A DNA stretch of 64,000 nucleotides from Pogonophryne albipinna. Lineage: Eukaryota; Chordata; Actinopteri; Perciformes; Artedidraconidae. Shown here piece after piece: positions 36,291 to 52,869 of the stretch (position 1 is its first letter; each line of letters begins with the position of its first letter). The notes beneath the pieces were generated by a model, which was given only the letters and a program-made list of their open reading frames with translations, did not search any database and had not been told where the DNA came from. The position numbers and the translations under genes were made by a program. Location of the stretch: NCBI GenBank assembly GCA_028583405.1, contig CM053243.1, positions 30,059,632 through 30,123,631 on the forward strand, written 5' to 3'.

Positions 36291-39200
36291 TCCAATGCAA
36301 ATGTTTATATATAATTGACGATTCTTAATGTTTTATGCCTCAGTTTTACAACTTGTAAAATTAGGTTTATACTTTAGCAACAACTTTGTTTTTTTCTTTT
36401 GCAGCCAAAAAGAGACATGTCTTTGAAACCTTTCTGTCTGTGCTAGCCCACGGCTCATTAAATAATGAGATGCTTTGACACCATTATATATCTTCATTCT
36501 ACAGTATAATGATTTATTCTTGGACTTACAGTATATTGTAAAGGAAGCTGCTTTTGCTCTTTGATTCTGCAGGACTGACATCCAAATCTGATATTATTAT
36601 AAATCTGTTTTCTCCTATACAAGTGCATCTAGGCATTATCATCTTGACAATATTTCGCAGCAATAAAAACAATTTTACACCACACATCCAAAATGGCTAC
36701 AGGATTGCATGTTAGAATTACATTTCCTTAAATGGCAAATAATCACTCTTTATTCATAGATCTTTCTGTAATTCCTAAGATAGATTCAGTCAGGATGTAA
36801 CATTGATGACTAACATGGTTGCCTGAGAGAGAAAAATGTTGATGAGCTGATGTTCATCCAGTGGATATGGAGCTGACAGCCTGTGAGGGGGTTGACTTCC
36901 TTCTCTGTGTGAGATGAACATTTCTGAAATTGAAGCTAAGGAACCTCGCCAGCCCACAGTCATGCTAACAATTCATCGTCATTTAATTAATGAACATTCC
37001 CTACATTACCCATTGCTCCCTCCACCCCTCACTTTTTCCTTTTTCTTCTTCGCTCTCAATTCCCCTCTCTGACTAATTCACGGTCTCTTCTTCCTCGCTG
37101 TCTTTGTCTATTTCTCCAACTCTCAGTCTTTTGCTTGCGTCTACCTCTCTATTCCCCTCCCTCCGCTGCCCATTCCCCCAACTCCACCAAGCCTTCTCGT
37201 AATGCTAATTACAGTAACATGAAATCATTAGGATAGCCATCACAATCTCTGCCATGGTAATTCCATAATCATTACCGTCTCTGCCTCTGGCCCTTTGCAG
37301 CTCCTCATAGGCAAGAGCTGGACTACCTGACTCCATTTTCACACAGCAGCAATTAGTAAAGCCTTATTGCCTGGGATCTATAGCAAGTAAACAATGGAAC
37401 TAAGGTCTCTATGTACGTCCACATTACCTCCAGGACCGTGTTTGAATTGCTGAGCGTCAACCTTGGGGCTCTAGGAGCTGCAGAGTGTGCAGATACAAGC
37501 CCAGTGTGGACACGTCTTAGTGGATAACAGATACTACAATTTAAACAAAATACACATTTAAAAGTAAACCATAAATGCACTCAAGCATTACACATACCTC
37601 ACACAAGGCCAATGGTACATTCAAGGTTCATACTTTGCGTTGGCCATGAGCTTAAGTCACAATGTAGAAACTACATGGAAAGAAGATGTGTGGTCTGTTA
37701 TTGTTCAGAGCGTTAAAACAACACTGTGATAGCTGTGTGTGAGACGTTGTCTATGACTCGAGGGTGTTTTCACTGGAGTATTTCCAATCAGAAACACATT
37801 TTTCTGATTATCAAAACTCCACTTGAATGCATCACAAATGCCCTATCCTCCAATGGTAACAAAGGTGACATTTTAATGGGTTCTTCCTTGGGCATGCTAC
37901 CCCTTTCCCCAAAGTTTCATGAACATTTTGTCAGTAGTATTTCCATAATCCTGCTGACAGACAAAACCAGCCAACAATATCACCAGAGATAACTAACCTT
38001 GTGATGTCAAAGGTCGAAATATTGTTTATAACAAGAGTAGCAAAGAAAATCCAGACAAACAGACACTGCAATGTCACTCGAATACTTTTTGTGGGTTTTG
38101 TGAATGTTTTTCCATAACTGCTGGTGTCATTTCATTTCAGGGCTAATGGGTTTAAACTATATATTCCTTTAAAATCCCCCTGGTCATTTATTGTCAATGA
38201 CACAGCTTCAGAAAGTGTGTGTTGATCTGCAGAGATTAGTCTTGGCACTCTTGGATTCATTTATTTTTGTTTTGACTGGGAGCCTTTTGCTTTTTCAAAA
38301 AAGAAACCAAAGCCAGTGGAATGATTACACTGGGAATAATGTTTTGTGTGGATGTCTTTGGATTTTACGTTGTGTAATTGCCTAATTAATACATGCAAAG
38401 TCTTGATTACTTGATTAGTGGTGATTAGCTGATTGCTAGGATAAGACACCAGGAACAAACGATGAATACACTTAGTGAGTAATACGGTGTCTGTCTGACA
38501 AAGAGGAGCATAATGTGCTGTTGGATATGCTGCTGTAGAGATGACCCCTCTCTCCGCATGTGTCCAGGCTGGCCATGCTTATGAATACATTACCCTTGAG
38601 TCGAGGCAGCCAGAACACTGGAATTTAAAAGAGGCTCCCTCCAACCGACATCGACTTGTATTCTTTACCAACCGTGGCTCTATGAAATTTTTTACAATCC
38701 AATTTACGTTTCATGAGGTGTCAAAGCCAAACACAACACAGGAATAATACTGTCAGCGGGCACACAAAGGTCACCTGTTGTGTGCAGATTATGCACACAC
38801 TTACATCAGCTACACACAGATAAACACAATCATGTGGGAGCATTGTGGCTTGATTATGATTGGCATGTGTCTGAGGTGTTGACAGGTATGATACAGCTGA
38901 CCTATTATGCATTAAAACAGGAGATTTCCGCTGACACTACCTGACACACTGCTAGCTCAACATAATTTTGACCATATGCTGACCTGTAGTGGCTCAAGTT
39001 GCTGCATGCTTGTCACATAACATTTGGGTTTGCTGATCCAAGGTCTGACATTGCGCTTCTCCTTCAGTCTCTCAAGTAATAATTGGTCATGATCTGTAAT
39101 CCTGGTGTAAACCTGGGCTCAGTCCCTGACAGAGGATTATAATGACAATGTTGCTTACATTTAAGCTGGCACCATCGTCTTCCTTTTCTCTTTTCACACA

Positions 39201-42200
39201 TCTGACCCAGTCTGTCCTCTTTACTCTGCATTTTCACTACCCTTTATCTAACCTGCTCCTTCCACAAGGAGTCGTACATTCCCAAACACTCTTAAACCAT
39301 TTATTAGTCACAAAACTCTTGTTTACCATTCATGTATGCATATGCACACTCCTCTGCCCAGTGCTTACATCAGGTAGGAGAGGATTAAAGGATGAGAGGG
39401 AAATAATGAAATTTGTTTTTTGACCTCCAAGGGACAGAGAAGGGGACAGCATACATCACTGGCTTGAGTGGTGTGTGGTTTATATGAGGCTAACTCTAAC
39501 AAAGGAAGCTACTGATCCCTCTATTATTATTACCCAGGAGCTTTATAGGCACATCAATAGCTCAAAGGCCACTCTGGTAAGCACAGCATTTCCATTAGCT
39601 TGATGAGATGTGACACTTCAATGATCTGAGTGGAAGGATTTACAACAACAAATAATTAGGATAGAGTTTTATCTACAGTAATAACTGGCATTATTATCTA
39701 CATTAACTGTAAATAAGTATTTCATATGTTAACTGTAAATACAATTTAGTTACTCTATGTAAATATGTGAGTGACAATTTAATTATACATTCTCTCAGAG
39801 GCTTCGGAAGAATGGGGTAATTATTCATGGAGATAAAGTATGGTAGTAAACAATTAAGTAACACCGTATTTCTAATACCAATCTATGGAGGGACAATCAT
39901 TCACATGTGTGCTATGTTTTTATGTTTTGTGTTCAACTGATGCTCCTTAAAATAAAAGAGTATTGAAAAAAAAGCAGTAACCAGTAAAAACAGAGATGTC
40001 TAGCAAATGTTAACTTAAGCTTGCCTGCAACATGACTTTTGGCACGTTGATGTAGAAACAATGTCCTTGTATAATATATTTGTATTGTTGCTCTGTTTTT
40101 AAAGCCCCTACTTTTTGGTAAAACTGTGCTGTTTGATGTTTGATTGTTAAACAGTGGTTTTGTAAAAATAAATATGGTAGGAAAAACATTGTATTATTGT
40201 ATTATTTTAAGAGTCTGAATAAAGTCAAGCTAGGCATGAGACATTTCCAAACAAAAGAGGCCGTTCAATGGATAATAACTGATAGTATATAGCGGGTTAT
40301 ATAAAGTACAGCAGACAACTGCACTGACAGTCCTAATTGGGATGTCTCAAAGCCACATGGCAGGCGAGGCAGTTATCCAGGGGAATTGAGAGTAAATGTG
40401 GCCTGGATGGTGATAATAGCAATGAAGGATGGTCCTAACTTGACCTCTAGTTTTAATCTGGCACACCGGGAATCTATGTGTGTGCGGTGTGTCAGTTACA
40501 AAATGAGGATAATCTATACCATATGCTTCCTTGTCGTCTTCGGCCATCAAAAAGACTTGTGGTGAGGTATGTTCTGTCACTGATGCTGTGCCAATGTTTC
40601 ACTCAAAGACACACAGCCGAGGGAAGCACGAGAGAGGGAAGGCATGCACAAAGCAAAGGGAAGGGAGTGGTTTTGGCACCGACATCACAATAATAACGCT
40701 TTCAACTTTTCCATCCACATCTGAGGAGAAGACAGAAACAGAGAAACCCCAACCGCATTTCCCCCTGAAAGGGATGAAGAAATGTTGAATGCTTCGTTTA
40801 TTTTCTCCTCTGAATTTCCATAATGTGACAAAACCACAGAGGCAGGTTATCGAAAAGGCAATTTTCAGGCAACACTCGTATTTAATAAATGACTGCCAGG
40901 CTTTCCCATTCGTAAAACAGCCATATATTCAAGCACAAATACACACACACACACACGGGTATCTATAACATGCCACAGCAGGATCCACCATTATTGGCTG
41001 AAAGCATCAGAGGGGAGTGCTCATTTCTCTCCTCTCGCCTTTAATTCCAGGGGGAGGAGTGTCATTGATGCCTACTTGACCTGTCTGGTTTACATATTCA
41101 TAAGGAGATGGAGAAGATGAATATGGCCTGATTTTCCATTCGCTCTAACTTGATTCTCCCTCTATCTCCCTCTCCGTCTGTCTCTGCCTCCCCTCCAGGG
41201 TGCACACACAGGCCTCCCCAGCAGGAGGTGAGGGTGAGAGACAGCAGGGCTCCTGCTGACTTTTGCCAGTCATTGCATGTCAGCATTCTGCAGCAGCAGG
41301 CAGCAACACAATGAATGTCATCCGAGCAAAAAGCCTCTCTGACACAGTCTATGGTAACTCTGTTATATATGCTAATGGTTTTATTGTTTTCCTCTTTTAC
41401 AGAGCAGGGTGTGTCATTTGTGAGGATCAGTGTACTTTCTTTGTCTCGCACGGCTGATGCTTATTTATTGTGTATTTTTATTGTGCCTTAGTCATAAAGA
41501 TGTTTTCAGTTTGGTCTTTTTATTATCTACTCAACTTTCCCTACACAAAGCAACATTACCAGAAATACAAATGATCCAAATCATATTAAAAAAAAAGATA
41601 TCCGAGTGAGGGTTAATACAGATCAAGAGGTCTTTGTTCATTTTCATTTTTTGAGTTGGCAAGTTTAAGTATAAGCATAGAAATTGGATATACAATATAG
41701 GTATTATGGTAGATACAGTTTTAAGGAAGCTATATTAAAAGCATACTGCCATTTACTTCTCACTGGATTAGATATAACTAAAGAAAGCAACCCTACGGAG
41801 TTATCTAGTTGAAGTGAAGTTAAGTATACTCTTTTAAGAAACTGCAACTCTTCATGAGGACATGCTGAGATTTCAGTGTGTTCCTTTTAAGTTACATGAT
41901 GTTCATCTATGCCCGGTGCTCCTATTGCTCCGGTAAAATGTGCTTTACAATCGCCAACTCATTAGAAATGTTCTCTTTCTGTAAACGAAGAGAGAGAGAG
42001 GCCATGGGTGGGACTTGGAGGGAGAGCATAAGGAAAGATTGCATGTCGTGGCTTGGCATTGTAATGTGTGCAGATTGGTGGGGGAGGCTGAGGCCTATAA
42101 CTCAGCTTGATATTAACCGAGGCCAGAGACCATAGCTCACCTTGCTGCAGCTCAGCCACAGCACACCTTTGCGGGCTAAACACATCTCATCTGCTCTCTA

Positions 42201-42637
42201 CACTCGTGCTTCTCACACCAATCATCACAATTATAGTTCTCACCATCCATCAGTGGGCAGATGAGAGGACACGCTGTTGATGTGCCATCTCTCTCACAGG
42301 TCTAATAGGGATACGGACCGTGCCAGCTTCCTCTTGGCTGCACATGCAACTGTTAAGATCCCACAATATATTTTAAGCAGCAATGGTGGTCGCTGGTAGA
42401 AAGTGTTTTTAATATTTATAACACATGTAATATCATTTTGGAGAACACTACTCAAATATTTACCTTAATGTTAGCTTACATGTTTGCTCTTCTACATTTT
42501 AACAGACAATGTTGTGTTGTTGAACTCCAGATCATATATATATTTAACATTTTAAATGTGTTTTACTTTTTGTAGAGTAAATTCAACTTAAAAACTCAAT
42601 TTCGAGACCACTTCAGAACTTTGAAAACTTGTTTACC
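36291..42637. other. non-coding stretch
   Basis: No gene recognised over 6.3 kb. A short CA run lies near 40940-40958. Frames reach at most about 117 codons and show no known motif. Conserved non-coding elements could be present but cannot be judged from one sequence. Confidence 0.5.
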
Positions 42638-42724
42638 TGACGTTTAACATGAAATATGTACTCTTGAACACAGACTTGACTTCATGTGTGGAAAGGTGCT
42701 ATATAAATAAACTTGCCTTGCCTT
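42638..42724 (+). repeat. LINE/SINE-type 3' tail fragment
   Basis: Ends in GGTGCTATATAAATAAACTT followed by a short CCTTG repeat, the same pattern as the insertion in the gypsy-A 5' LTR. Confidence 0.5.
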
Positions 42725-42937
42725 ACTGTTGATAGTTCAATCATCACATTGAGTTTCTAATCAAATAGATCAGCACGTTTATTTCACAGCAAGCTCCGTT
42801 TGAGAGTTAAAACTTTTATGCAGGGAGTATTTTTGTAGTTTAAAGAAAGCATACACAATGGAAACATGAATTTTGTCTTTGATACATGTTAAAAGATGTT
42901 TGTTTCTTTTAATAATATTGAAAACAATACTTACCAT

Positions 42938-43934
42938 CAGTGTTGGGACTAACGCTTTACAAAGTAACGCGTTAGTGTAACGCCGTTATTTTTGGCAATA
43001 ACTAGTAGCCTACTCTAACGCATTACTTTTTAAATTCAGTAACTCAGTTACCGTTATTACATGGTGCGTTACTCCGTTACTGCGTTAACTTTTTTATATA
43101 GTCAACAGCCAGGCGAACAGAGATGAGAACTGTACTTAAGTACAGTAGCCTACTTGAGTAAATGTACTTAGATACTTCCTGTGTCACATGCGGAGACGCG
43201 CTGTGGGCGTGTTTGTGTTGCTTACTAACAAGACTATCATGGCGGCAGCGGAGCTCAAGTCTAGTTTCTCCACCTGGAGATATTCTCTCTATTTCACTTT
43301 TGTCAAGCACAAAGAAAATAAAGTTTCTGTTAAATGTAAGTTGTGTCCTGGCAGGTCAAAGAGCCTATCTACTGCCCAAACCAGTAATTCAAATCTCTTA
43401 AAACATCTGCAAAAACAACATGCTTGGACGAAGCTAGTAGCTAAGACCACAGAGACTCAGCCAACGCCACTCCACCTCCACCTAAGCAACAGCGGCTGGA
43501 TTTTAACCAAGGGACTGCTAGCCAGGGAAAAGTCGATAAAGCCATTGCACGGTATGTTGTAGAACACATGCAGGCTATTGCTACAGTGGAGTCACCCGCT
43601 TTCAGGGAGCTAGTTAGCATGATACCATGTCCGGGCCTGGAGAAAGAATATACAAAAATGGAAAGCCAGCTAATATCGATGCAATCCAGATTGCATATAA
43701 TGCATGTCAAGTTGATCAACAGATTGTATTATTCTCCAATGCAATAACAGTACTGAAATGAAGGCTATAAGGGCATTAATGGGAGCCCTTTTTTTAAGTA
43801 ACTAAAACGTTACTTTTCACAGTAACGCATTACTTTTTAGTGTAAGTAATCAGTAAAGTAACTGTGTTTCTTTTGAAATGAAGTAACTAGTAATGGTAAC
43901 TAGTTACTGGTTTTCAGTAACTAGCACAACACTG
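42938..43934 (+). mobile_element. hAT element with 8-bp target duplication (997 bp)
   Basis: Begins CAGTGTTGGGAC and ends GCACAACACTG, so the outermost 8 bases are inverted copies with more similarity inside. It is flanked on both sides by CTTACCAT (42930-42937 and 43935-43942), a perfect 8-bp duplication. The ends carry many TAACG / GTTAC words typical of this family. The middle encodes the start of a BED-finger transposase but no catalytic core, so it is a deletion derivative. Confidence 0.93.
43239..43760 (+). pseudogene. N-terminal fragment of hAT transposase with BED zinc finger
   Basis: The likely start is ATG 43239 (MAAAELKSSFSTWRYSLYF...), in a better context than the upstream in-frame ATG at 43188. 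A BED finger follows: an aromatic WRYSLYF start, CKLC, and a His pair in LLKHLQKQH. In the first frame the reading stops at 43562. Similarity continues in a second frame after about 43466 (QQRLDFNQG, then RYVVEHMQAIATVESPAFRE and a MIPCPG segment), so one frameshift separates them. The RNase H-like catalytic domain and the dimerisation domain are missing. A DNA-binding-only protein of ~108 residues could in principle be made. Confidence 0.8.
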
Positions 43935-43942
43935 CTTACCAT

Positions 43943-46319
43943 TATCAAGGTTACTATTCAATAGAGTCTACCCCCTTTCACCTACTGCTTGACAAGGTCT
44001 CTGTGAGCAGCCCTATATGTTGTCTTTGTACTGACCCGAATACAAAGACATGCCAACAAGTGCCTTTAACTTCCGTTACACTTCAATACAGTTTGTTTAA
44101 AATGCTTATCTGATTTTACTTAAAAAGGAAAGACTTTCTGAATTTCCTTTTTTATTTGTTTGGGTCGGTAAAAAGTGTGTAACACGCAAATGAAAAAATG
44201 ATATCAGTCGTATAGTGGGAAGAATACCATCTATTGTTTTTGCGCTTGACACATATTAACAACTTAAAGCAAGGATCTGGAACTTTTCAAGAGGGATTTG
44301 AAAACGTTTTGAGAGGCACAGTCAAAGAATGTCATCCTTGTTAAATATAAAAGGACTTATTGCCTTTACGAGGATGCTCACGGAGCATATCGTCTGTTTA
44401 TCACGGATCTCTTTACTATAAATACTTTTTTCCAGTGTCTCACTGCACTTCGATGTGCACACAAACAGTACAATCCATTTTTTCTTCCCCTCATTTTAAA
44501 ATCCAAAGGGGTTTTATAACATACCATGGCTCAAACATATACTTACACAAAGGTATCATCAGAGAGAGAGCATCTCATGCACACAGACACCCACCCTCCT
44601 AAAATTGATGTTTTTGAATTCCTAAGGTGATAATAATGACCCTACAGAGAGTTGCATCAGGCCATTATAGTCCTAATAGGCCTTTGTATCTTCACACTGT
44701 CTGTTGATGTGTATGCAAACAGCCCTTGTGTGTTTGAGTGAGTTCAAGGTTCCTGTGGGAGCTCCCTGTACGTGCCTGTTCAATGCCATAGCCAGGATGG
44801 ATGGCAGCTCAATTGAATAAAGGGGCTCACCGCTGCACAATACAGCCAACGTGCTGAATTCACAATGAGGACTGGATTTACACCCCCCTGTCTGTGTGTC
44901 TGAATTAGCATTTCTAACCCCCTTTCCTCTGCGTGTGTATATGTGTTTGTGAGTGCATGCGCTGTTATCTCCAACTGGGACCTCTCCATAAATGCTACAG
45001 GCAATAAATCCCAAAACCCCAGAGGGAAATACTGGTCTTGTTACAGGGTAGTGTCCATGCTTTAGTGGACCGCAGCCCAGAGAGGTTGAGCAAAAAAACA
45101 AAAAGATGGCTTTGTCAGAGATATCAGCTCCATGCTACTTTTATAAAACTGAGTTGCTGTGGGTGTGGCAGGATGGATACCCCTACACAGAAGCTTGCTG
45201 GAAAATGGAAGGAACAGGAGAACTGCGAAAGCAAGAAGAGGCAGCTAATTTAAGACATTGACATGTAAGGTTGCAGTCAGCAATTTTTCAGGAGCATAAA
45301 AAGCAAGGTGATTCTGCCAACCTGTCAAGGACTTTGCAAGAGTACAAGAGGGCTAGCATCCAACCAGTCTGCAAAATCCACCCATGCATTCATTACATGG
45401 GTGTTGGAGCCAAGCAGCAGTCACAGCTGACGTCTTTGTTTGAAAGAGTCTGTCACAAGGATGCTAAAATTTGCTCCAAACTTGAGAGAAGATTGTTCTG
45501 AAAGAGCTTCCACATCAGCGGTTTGAAAACAATGAGACTTCGATAATTCCACACCTGCCTTCGTTATGCTGCCGATTTGCATTGCTTCCTCACATTCTCT
45601 ACAACAATAACCCAACAAAAGGCTAATTGCATGCTGCGCAAGCCTTCGCTACTCTTAAGATGTTCGATGTAGAAGGCAGGATAATTTGAATTTATGGAGC
45701 AAAGTGAAAACAAAAAACTATAAAATTGTTTAAATAATGTTTGGAAAATATGAAATGAATCTTATCACACTGAACTGGCATCTCTCAGCATTATTCTAAC
45801 ATACAAACAGTGATGAGAGAATGAGGACATCAATTTGTCTCAGTTGGTTCCCGGTGTGAATGAAGCCCAAATTCCTTATCTCTTCAAAACACTAAAACTC
45901 TCCGCCTCTCGGAAAATATGCTTCATTATTTGACTATGAATCAGTGTTTATGGAGGGGGGAGAACTTTTACCCACACAGGCCATAATCTAAGTGGGGCTA
46001 AACACTCCAGCTGTGCGATGATGCAGCAACTTGGAATAGCTGGCGAGTGTTTATATGTTTGTACGCACACGTGGTGGAAATGGAAAAGTACTGACAAGAG
46101 GTTCAAAAGCAAGTTGGTTGAATGTATCTGCACAGACCCGTCCAAGGAATCTCTCTAAACAAAAAAATGGAGCACCAACACACACGCACACCCGCGCGCA
46201 CTTACACAGTGTACACTGCAAAGCAAATCAAGCGCTCTGAGCCTCCAGTCTCCCTCTTCATCTCTTCGCCACTCTCCTTCTCTTTTCCCTCTCTGTCTCT
46301 TTCTCTACATTTGTATCAG
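43943..46319. other. non-coding stretch
   Basis: No gene recognised. The last 70 bases (46250-46319) are a strong pyrimidine tract leading into the candidate exon at 46320. Confidence 0.5.
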
Positions 46320-46400
46320 TGGAGGCTATTACGTCTCAATCAGGCTCACAAAGACGCACAGGAGCACCTACTCTTTGTCTGCCGTCACCCTCGCTCAGAA
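46320..46400 (+). CDS. candidate internal coding exon B (unidentified protein)
   Basis: A 70-base pyrimidine-rich tract ending TTGTATCAG precedes 81 bp, followed by a near-consensus donor AGAA|GTAAGT. The 27-codon frame starting at the first base is open (WRLLRLNQAHKDAQEH..., ending RHPRSE). It begins and ends on codon boundaries, so it could follow exon A and precede exon C without a frame change. The protein is not recognised. Confidence 0.33.
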
Positions 46401-46581
46401 GTAAGTCACCTTTCTTTCTTCTCCTTTCCCTCTCTCTCCTGAGTGTGCATTTGCCTCTGATAAAACTGAGGAGGTGAGACTGGGATGTCACTCTGCGCCA
46501 CACTGTTTGTCACTTTTTCCTCCTATCTCTTCCTCTCTGTCCTCTTTACTCCTCATTATCGGCTATCTTGTATGATTGCAG

Positions 46582-46692
46582 CTCGTGCGCAGACTGATGA
46601 ACAACCCATCTATATTCTGTGGAGATTACAGGGGCTTTACGCAAGTGATGGCAGGGGGACAGTCGTGTGAAATGCAAACAGGAAGACATTGA
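46582..46692 (+). CDS. candidate terminal coding exon C (unidentified protein)
   Basis: Starts after TATGATTGCAG, an AG acceptor with a pyrimidine-rich tract 20-60 bases upstream. The frame compatible with exon B is open for 36 codons (LVRRLMNNPSIFCGDYRGF...) to TGA at 46690-46692. The intervening intron (46401-46581) would be 181 bp with GT-AG ends. No polyadenylation signal was identified close by. The weakest of the three exon candidates. Confidence 0.22.
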   Translation, partial: LVRRLMNNPSIFCGDYRGFTQVMAGGQSCEMQTGRH

Positions 46693-51986
<5,294 letters not shown>

Positions 51987-52486
51987 AGGGGCATCTGAGT
52001 AGCAGTGGCTGATAAGCTGCCCCGCTGGGAGCAGGAGACACAGGCGGCCCTGAGGTGGCTGGAGACAGTAAGGACAGTGGAGGGAAAGTTGAAGTGACTC
52101 TGCCGGGGGCGGGGCTACATCTTATCTCCTGCTGCCTCTCAGCAGACCTTCAGCTCTGATCCAGATGCAGGTCATTTACAGCACAGAGGGCAACTCTCAA
52201 TCAAAGCAACCGGCCTTCTCCATAATTCCCTGTAACCTCAGAGATACTGAGTAATAAGATGTGAAATGTCAGCAGTAGTTGCGTGGCTCAATAGTTAGAA
52301 CCACAGTAACAAGAATAAGTTTCAGTGTGTTTTTGTATGTCAGGCTTTTACTAACAGTCTAAACATGCAAGGCGGACTGCACGCTAAAATCTGTTGTATT
52401 TTCAGACACTATTGTGGTATGAATGTGAGTTTGTTGGATCTGTAATAGACTGGATCTATCCTGGTGTGATCCTGCTCTCTATTTAA

Positions 52487-52865
52487 AGGTAGGGTAGGTA
52501 AGAATGGAGAAACCAGCTCGAGTGCACTATAATTTGAAAGTACACAACCGAAAAAAATATGCCCCTTCCTTCAGACTTCCTCACAGAGCCCCTCCTCCAA
52601 CACACACGAACGCACACATGACCAATGAGGGCAGGAGATAAGTTTGTGCACGAGATGGAAGGCTGACAGGCAGGTAGGCCATCCAATCATCTGCCGCGGG
52701 CCGAGGAAGATAATTGGACTTGCTTTTTACAGCGCCACGGCTTCCACAGTTGAAATATTTGTATATATTTATTGTTAAAGCATTTAATGTATTCATTGCT
52801 ATCGGGATGTTAAGAGCATTCCATGGAATATAACAAAAAGTGTTTCTGAAGTGAATTGCCTACCT
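52487..52865. mobile_element. TTAA-flanked short element (379 bp)
   Basis: AGGTAGG at the start and CCTACCT at the end are inverted copies, with TTAA exactly outside both (52483-52486, 52866-52869). The AGG...CCT plus TTAA arrangement is like that of the 21114-21947 element, but the sequence is otherwise different. There is no coding frame. CCAAT-type words occur near 52620 and 52682. Confidence 0.72.
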
Positions 52866-52869
52866 TTAA

